A DNA stretch of 64,000 nucleotides from Trematomus loennbergii (taxonomy: Eukaryota > Chordata > Actinopteri > Perciformes > Nototheniidae): contig JAAOOA010000190.1 in the NCBI GenBank assembly GCA_012861695.1, positions 397,001-461,000 of the forward strand, read 5' to 3'. The notes under the pieces are model-generated. The model was not told the origin of the DNA. It saw only the letters and a program-made list of their open reading frames with translations, and ran no database searches. A program made the position numbers and the translations under genes. This document shows positions 57,637 through 64,000 of the stretch, piece by piece (within the stretch, counting starts at the first letter, position 1; each line of letters starts with the position of its first letter).

Positions 57637-57745
57637 TCTGTCACTACCCGATCTGCCCCCCTGCCCGATCTGTACTGCGCATGTGCGAGATGGACTCTTT
57701 TTATTGGGTTCTTTTATTTGGGGTTAAGTACATTGTCAGAATAAG
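57637..57745. mobile_element. Partial copy of the TIR transposon at 9424-11399
   Basis: TGTCACTACCCGATCTG, GCGCATGTGCGAGATGG and TTTATTTGGGGTTAAGTACA match the left arm of that element. Internally deleted; no right arm seen. Confidence 0.65.
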
Positions 57746-57913
57746 TGAGAAATGGATTTAACTTCTGTTAGACAGCTATATGCCATACATTTTTGCATAC
57801 ATTCACAGTAAATATTTATTCAGTATTCAGTATGATAGCTGTCATACCAGAGAGAACCGCAGTGACGCGTCCTAAAACCCGGAAGTAAACTTCTTCCAGT
57901 TCCTTCGACAAAA

Positions 57914-57956
57914 GGGTTACCCTAGGGTTACCCCTAACCCTAACCCTAACCCCTAA
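57914..57956. repeat. Short interstitial telomere-like repeat
   Basis: GGGTTA units meet CCCTAA units head to head: GGGTTACCCTAGGGTTA, then CCCCTAACCCTAACCCTAAC. About 40 bp. Confidence 0.8.
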
Positions 57957-58339
57957 ACGTCTGAATAATGTAGTAACTACTACTAGTCTAGTCTGTCAAA
58001 GGGAGAATCTAGTATTTTTTCGCGCAATGTTAGTAACTATAGTGTGATTACTGAATGTATAACAGTAACGCGTTACATTACTCCGTTACCGACAAATGTA
58101 ATATTATTACAGTACCCAACACCAACTCTGCTCGTATGGGAGTATAGCTACTTGCTGCCACTATCATATTGTGAGCACTATCTGCTCCTAAAGTAGTGAG
58201 CTGTCCATCTCCTGGATTCAGCAGAATGCCACCCCTCCGTTTTCACCAGACCTAAAGAACGAGGGCACAACACTTGTCATGGATTAAATGTGCTTTTACA
58301 CCGAGGTAGTTATAGCTCTGACTGATGTGTGGAGGTGGA

Positions 58340-58735
58340 AGAAGTACTCAGATCTTGCTCTTGAGTCAAAGTAGAAGTACTCAGATCTTGCTCTTGAGTC
58401 AAAGTAGAAGTACTCAGATCTTGTACTTGAGTAAAAGTAGAAGTACTCAGATCTTGTACTTGGGTAAAAGTAGAAGTACACAGATCTTGAGTAAAAGTAG
58501 AAGTACTCAGATCTTGTACTTGAGTAAAAGTAGAAGTACTCAGACCTTGTACTTGGGTAAAAGTAGAAGTACACAGATCTTGAGTAAAAGTACAAGTACT
58601 CAGATCTTGTACTTGAGTAAAAGTAGAAGTACTCAGACCTTGTACTTGAGTAAAAGTAGAAGTACTCAGATCTTGAGTAAAAGTAGAAGTACTCAGATCT
58701 TGTACTTGAGTAAAGTAGAAGTACCAGAGTGTAGG
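58340..58735. repeat. 33-bp minisatellite, second locus
   Basis: Same family as 49495-49975, with shortened units (CAGATCTTGAGTAAAAGTAG). The flank after it matches that of the first locus. Confidence 0.93.
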
Positions 58736-59444
58736 AATACTCTGTTACAGTAAAAGTCCTGTATTCAAAATGTTCCTCAAGTAAAAGTAGAAAAGTATTA
58801 TCATCAAAATATAGTGAAAGTAGCGACAGTGAAAGTAGTCATTGTGCAGATTGGTCCATTTCAGAATAATATATATGATATGTTTTATAATGATTGATCA
58901 TGAAAGTGTTCTCAAAGCTGGTAAAGGTGCAGCTAGTTTGAATGACTTTGTATACTGCAGGGTAGCTTGTGGATTTACTCCAGGTGGAACTAAAGTCTGA
59001 TTTAACACTTGATTATATTTCACATCATTCATCCACATCTGTGAAGTAACTAAAGGTATTAAATACATGTAGTGGAGGAGAAGTACAGAGTAGTGGAACA
59101 TTAAAATAAAGTACAGGTCCCTCAAAATTGTACTTAAGTACAGTACTGATTAAATGTACATGTAGCTTGTTCCAGTTCCTCTCTTTCCTTGACTTCCACT
59201 GCCGTGCAATTCATGTTAAAATACCTGCTGGAATTACGAAGAAAGTTTGGGTGAAACTTGGTAATATGATTAATTTTATGTTTTGACACGTTAAGGTTTG
59301 CAGATTATTCTCAACCATTCACATTTTTTTGACAGCACACATTTAAACCAAAATGTATCATTATGATGGATTGATTGAAATGTTTGCATTATAAAGTGTG
59401 TGTTTTATGTATTTGTCTCCAGGGTTACTAGTTAATCTCTCAGG

Positions 59445-61628
59445 ATGGAGAACATGAGAGATTTGGATGATGAGGAGGAGGAGAAATCTTCAGTGTCCAG
59501 AAAACCTCCAGATTTGAGTAATACACTTGGAGCATCTGCCACAAGGTAAGAGTCTGTTTCTGCTGTGAACTGACCTGAAGAGGAGTCTGGTTGATCTGAG
59601 TAGCAGATCACAGTACAGAGACTCAGTAAAGCTTCACTGTGGAGTTCAGTCAGACAACTCACGTGTTTCTTTAACATATTTATTACAAGCAGCATATAGT
59701 GAGTTTGGCGTCTAGGCTGGGCCTCATCACTCCACAGATATACATAGCACGATGAGTGATGATTAAATAACTAACCCCCCCGAGCCTACGGTGGAAGCTG
59801 GGGTGGAAGCTGGGGTGGTGGTGGGGCAGCAAGCAGCAGCGTCGTAGAGTAGCTGCAGCAATAGCAGCAGCAAGCAATGCATGGAGAGAGATCTGGCAGG
59901 TTAAATAGAGCGGCATATTGAGGAGACTCTGTTTGGTTGGTTGTAGAGTAGCAAGGGGCGTATGTATGAATGCAGCATAAGTGCTCGAGTTGACTGCCTG
60001 AACTAGCTCGCAGGCTTCGCCCCATTCATGAAACAAAGTAAATGAGAGGAAAGAAACCCAGAAGAGGAAAGTAAAGAGGTAACTGAGCTGGCTGTGCTCA
60101 TCAGCAACAGTTAATCATCTACTATTGTGAAATCATTCTCACACTCGACATGTAGGACTTTGTGTTTGGTTTAGTAAATCAACTTCGAACATGTAGAACT
60201 TTTCACCGTTACAAAGAATTGTAACAACAGAAACCCTCAAGCATGACTCAAAACTGAAAGTTCAGAACAAGTCCAAAAATCATTAATAAGGTAAACTGGC
60301 TGAAATCAAAAGCTGTTTTTTACAAGAACTAGTGATGTGTGTTAAACATTTGTTGTTTCCACAGACAGAGAGCAGAGTCTCCAGTCCCCAGCTGTCTGTC
60401 TCTGAAGAGTGACCGGTCTATGAGTGAACCTATGAACTTCAGTAATGAACCTGGACCCTCTGACACAAAGTAAGAATCTGTTTCTGCTGTGAACTGACCT
60501 GACAAACATATAGATATATATATATATATACTGTATATATATATATATATATATATGCCATCTGATAATTTTAAACTCTTCTTTAATAATTACATGAGTG
60601 CAGTAGCCCACAGTATAGAAACTCAGTAGAGCTCAGTATAGAAAACTCAGTAGAGCTCAGTATAGAAAACTCAGTAGAGCTCAGTATAGAAACTCTGTAG
60701 AGCTCAGATAGAAACTCAGTAGAGCTCAGTATAGAAACTCAGTAGAGCTCAGTATAGAAACTCAGTAGAGCTCAGTATAGAAACTCAGTAGAGCACAGTA
60801 TAGAAACTCAGTAGAGCTCAGTATAGAAACTCAGTAGAGCTCAGTATAGAAACTCAGTAGAGCTCAGTATAGAAACTCAGTAGAGCTCAGTATAGAAACT
60901 CAGACGTACTTGAATCAGAAAGGGAATATCGGCACCTAGAGCTCTACAGTACTTCATATTGAATTGAAGTTATACATTATGTGTATCAACCATTGATTGT
61001 TAGTTTGACTTGAATGGAGCAGCCACAATGTTAGCTAAGTCTAACTCCACTCAATCTAATGTCCATTCAGGAACTAGCATTTTGAAAGTGATTTGCTTTC
61101 CATGTTGTGGACAGACCTGACAAAGTGTTCACTGCTTTTACAAATTGGAATCATTATGTAGTTATTACATAAACAAGTTTAATTTAGCCGTAGTAAAACT
61201 TGTGAGGTACAGTGAACATGCTGTAGGCGATGATGTTACAGACAGAAGGGCGTTTTGTTTCATAATTATATGAATCACTAAATATCTACCGCTTGGGAAC
61301 AGTTACTAGAATGAAATATCATCTACAGATAAAGAACTTTTAAAAAAACAAGAATTTGCCAACTTTGGGTTGTACCATTGGTGAAAATCAGTCACCGTAA
61401 AGTGCTATAAAGGATGTGTTGATCTCCACAGAGGGAAGAGGAAGAGTGGTGTTCCTGTGGAGGAGCAGCTGTCCAGCTGTGCTCTGTGTCAGGACGTCCT
61501 GAAGGATCCAGTCACCTCATACTGGGAGCAGAGACCTCCATCAGGAGACCCCTGCTGTCCCCAGTGTGGAGAAAGATCCAGAACCAGAGCTGGACTGCAG
61601 ACAGCCAGTCAGACCAGAACAGTAACAA
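59445..61628 (+). CDS. NLR gene B: N-terminal exons and damaged RING (partial gene)
   Basis: Paralogue of gene A, running off the window. Exons: 59445-59545 ([17 protein letters not shown]), 60365-60469 ([15 protein letters not shown], ending [11 protein letters not shown]), RING exon 61432-61628, and the FISNA exon from 63973. The phases match those of gene A. The LRR, FIIND and CARD parts would lie beyond the right edge. Confidence 0.8.
59659..60025. mobile_element. Insertion unique to gene B intron
   Basis: About 365 bp between GTTCAGTCA and TTCATGAAAC, where gene A reads straight through (15788-15797). It contains GCAGCAAGCAGCAGC stretches and a minus-strand AATAAA near one end. The class is unclear; it could be a solo LTR or SINE-like element. 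Confidence 0.6.
60505..60557. repeat. (AT)n palindromic microsatellite
   Basis: AT tract interrupted by CTG, directly after gene B exon 2. Confidence 0.95.
60614..60905. repeat. 23-bp minisatellite, gene B
   Basis: About 12-13 copies of AGTAGAGCTCAGTATAGAAA plus CTC, versus about 7 in gene A. Several copies carry one-base indels. Confidence 0.93.
61432..61628 (+). CDS. Gene B RING exon lacking its core
   Basis: Identical in layout to gene A but 39 bp shorter. The 13 residues [13 protein letters not shown] are absent, so [12 protein letters not shown] joins TSYWEQRP. The first Cys pair and the last Cys pair remain; the third Cys, the His and the next two Cys are gone. The frame is kept. Such a RING cannot hold two zincs and should not bind an E2. 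Confidence 0.88.
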
Positions 61629-61644
61629 GTAAGTGAACATCTGT

Positions 61645-63862
61645 CCGGGTTTCCTACAGATAGACTTTACTTGGGCTGCCGCCAGGTATATTAACATCGC
61701 CCAGGTATATTAACGCACGCCCAGGTATATTAACGGCCGCCCAGGTATAAACGGCCGCCCAGGTATATTACTACCCTCCTGGCTGGTCTACCTGCATGTG
61801 CCGTCCGACCTCTGCAGCTCATCCAGAATGCAGCGGCTCGTCTGGTCTTCAACCTTCCTAAATTCTCCCACACCACACCGCTCCTCGCTCCCTTCCCTGG
61901 CTTCCAGTAACTGCTAGAATCTACTTCAAGACACTGGTGCTAGCGTACCATGCTGTGAATGGATCTGGCCCTTCCTACATCCAGGACATGGTTAAACCAT
62001 ACACCCCAGCACGTGCACTCCGCTCTGCATCAGCCAAACGGCTCGCTGCACCCGCACTGCGAGGAGGACCCAAGTTCCCATCAGCAAAAACACGTGGGTT
62101 TGCTATCCTGGCTCCAAAATATACTAACAAAGCACTTATATACTAACAAAGGACTTAGATACTAACAAAGGACTTATATACTAACAAAGGACTTAGATAC
62201 TAACAAAGCACTTACATACTAACAAAGCACTTAGATACTAACAAAGGACTTAGATACTAACAAAGGACTTAGATACTAACTAAGCACTTACATACTAACA
62301 AAGCACTTACATACTAACAAAGCACTTAGATACTAACAAAGGACTTATATACTAACAAAGCACTTATATATTAACAAAGCACTTAGATACTAACAAAGCA
62401 CTTATATACTAACAAAGACTTAGATACTAACAAAGGACTTATATACTAACAAAGGACTTAGATACTAACAAAGCACTTACATACTAACAAAGCACTTACA
62501 TACTAACAAAGCACTTAGATACTAACAAAGGACTTAGATACTAACAAAGGACTTATATACTAACAAAGCACTTATATACTAACAAAGGACTTAGATACTA
62601 ACAAAGGACTTATATACTAACAAAGGACTTAGATACTAACAAAGCACTTACATACTAACAAAGCACTTAGATACTAACAAAGGACTTAGATACTAACAAA
62701 GGACTTAGATACTAACTAAGCACTTACATACTAACAAAGCACTTATACTAACAAAGCACTTAGATACTAACAAAGGACTTAGATACTAACAAAGGACTTA
62801 TATACTAACAAAGCACTTATATACTAACTAAGCACTTATATACTAACAAAGCACTTACACACTAACAAAGCACTTACATACTAACAAAGCACTTACATAC
62901 TAACAAAGCACTTATATACTAACAAAGCACTTGGATACTAACAAAGGACTTATATACTAACAAAGGACTTATATACTAACAAAGGACTTAGATACTAACA
63001 AAGCACTTACATACTAACAAAGCACTTACATACTAACAAAGCACTTGGATACTAACAAAGGACTTATATACTAACAAAGGACTTAGATACTAACAAAGCA
63101 CTTACATACTAACAAAGCACTTACATACTAACAAAGCACTTGGATACTAACAAAGACTTATATACTAACAAAGCACTTACATACTAACAAAGCACTTAGA
63201 TACTAACAAAGGACTTAGATACTAACAAAGACTTATATACTAACAAAGCACTTATATACTAACAAAGCACTTATATACTAACAAAGCACTTATATACTAA
63301 CAAAGCACTTAGATACTAACAAAGCACTTATCTAAAGCCTGTTGAGTTTCACTTGAAATGGTTTGGCTCTATGAAACTTGATGTACTTATATGATTCTTC
63401 AAGTTTGTATCGTCTTGGTCGAATGCACTTATTGTAAGTCGCTTTGGATAAAAGCGTCGGCTAAATGAAATGTAATGTAATAATAACGGCCGCCCAAGTA
63501 TATTTCACGACCTATTTAGGTTTTTGTTTTTTATCCGTCCGCGAGCACTACGCCATCTGCGATCGATGAACTAGTGGACAATGATCCCTCGCTCTATGCC
63601 TCCTGTACCTGTTCGCTCTGCCATCGTGTGAAGGGTCCGCTAATAAGCGACCAACAGAAAGGGAGACCTTACGAGAAAAAGAGAAGTCAAATGTTGTTGC
63701 ACATCACTCATGCGCAACTGCGGCGCAATTATGCACTCTGCAGTAACCCCGCTGCGACGCTCCGGCAAACTAACAGTTCACGAGCGTGCTCCATTAGCAC
63801 TCCCCCCCCCCCGCCCGTCGTGCACGGCTACCACCACAAGCATAATTCTGTGGGAAACACTG
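61645..63862. mobile_element. Intronic TIR element with L2 fragment, gene B
   Basis: Counterpart of 17103-18474, with ends CGGGTTTCCTACAG and TGTGGGAAACACTG. The L2 frame (61937-62146) is cut short where the minisatellite begins, and the 3' tail GTAAGTCGCTTTGGATAAAA is kept near 63434. Confidence 0.75.
62118..63335. repeat. Expanded 19-bp minisatellite, gene B
   Basis: About 63 copies of ACTAACAAAGCACTTAGAT and variants (GGACTTATAT, ACATACT), against about 14 in gene A. Higher-order patterns of GCAC and GGAC units repeat, so blocks of several units were copied. Confidence 0.93.
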
Positions 63863-63972
63863 CTGTCTCCTGGTGTCTTCAGGCCTGAAAACAGGATTCT
63901 TCCTGTTGTGTTGTACATAATATAAGTTCATTTAAAACGTTTTTGTATTTCTCGTGTTTCCTTCTCTTTCAG

Positions 63973-64000
63973 CAGAACGTGGTCTGCAGGAGGTTTTAGA
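63973..64000 (+). CDS. Start of gene B FISNA-NACHT exon (cut by window)
   Basis: The acceptor CTCTTTCAG is followed by the same first bases as gene A (codons for ERGLQEVL). Only 28 bp are inside the window. Confidence 0.85.

Noticed and set aside
62118..63335. Possible CRISPR-like or origin iteron array
   Set aside because: Tandem 19-bp units without unique spacers, in a vertebrate intron; it is a minisatellite.

Overview
The window is vertebrate, almost certainly teleost, genomic DNA. It is intron-rich and full of fish-type repeats: L2 and Tx1 LINEs, hAT and PIF/Harbinger DNA elements, long CA/GT tracts and minisatellites. It also carries a fish-style FISNA-NACHT immune receptor gene. Nothing bacterial, no CRISPR array and no rRNA or tRNA gene was seen.

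Layout. (1) 1-8000: gene-poor, with a LINE 3' fragment, a hAT element and CA/GT tracts. (2) 8040-30959, plus strand: NLR gene A, an NLRP1-like receptor. It has a leader exon with an interferon-response-like motif, two short N-terminal exons, a RING exon, one large FISNA-NACHT exon, four LRR exons (three of them tandem copies), linker exons, a FIIND (ZU5+UPA) and a C-terminal CARD. From the RING exon to the CARD the splice phases fit, except for five one-base losses inside the NACHT exon. (3) 32061-33013: a Harbinger-type MITE carrying a tandem ISRE-like array. (4) 33329-44684, minus strand: exons 2-5 of CBR4, the mitochondrial ketoacyl-ACP reductase subunit. Its last intron is about 10 kb and holds a Tx1 fragment plus a nested stack: a LINE split by a Harbinger element that contains an LTR retrotransposon. 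(5) 45-52 kb: large minisatellites and the 5' end of an unrecognised minus-strand gene with CRE and CCAAT boxes. (6) 55106-64000, plus strand: NLR gene B, a close paralogue of A. Its RING has lost the central zinc-ligand block, and it runs off the window at the first bases of its FISNA exon.

How it fits together. Genes A and B descend from one segmental duplication. Leader, N-terminal exons, RING exon and even an intronic transposon are shared, and later insertions can be ordered because one copy keeps the empty site. Gene A joins a RING (possible E3 ligase), a NACHT-LRR sensor and a FIIND-CARD effector in one chain. The frameshifts in the NACHT exon and in CBR4 are mostly losses from short homopolymers, so they may be assembly errors rather than decay; reads or RNA would decide.
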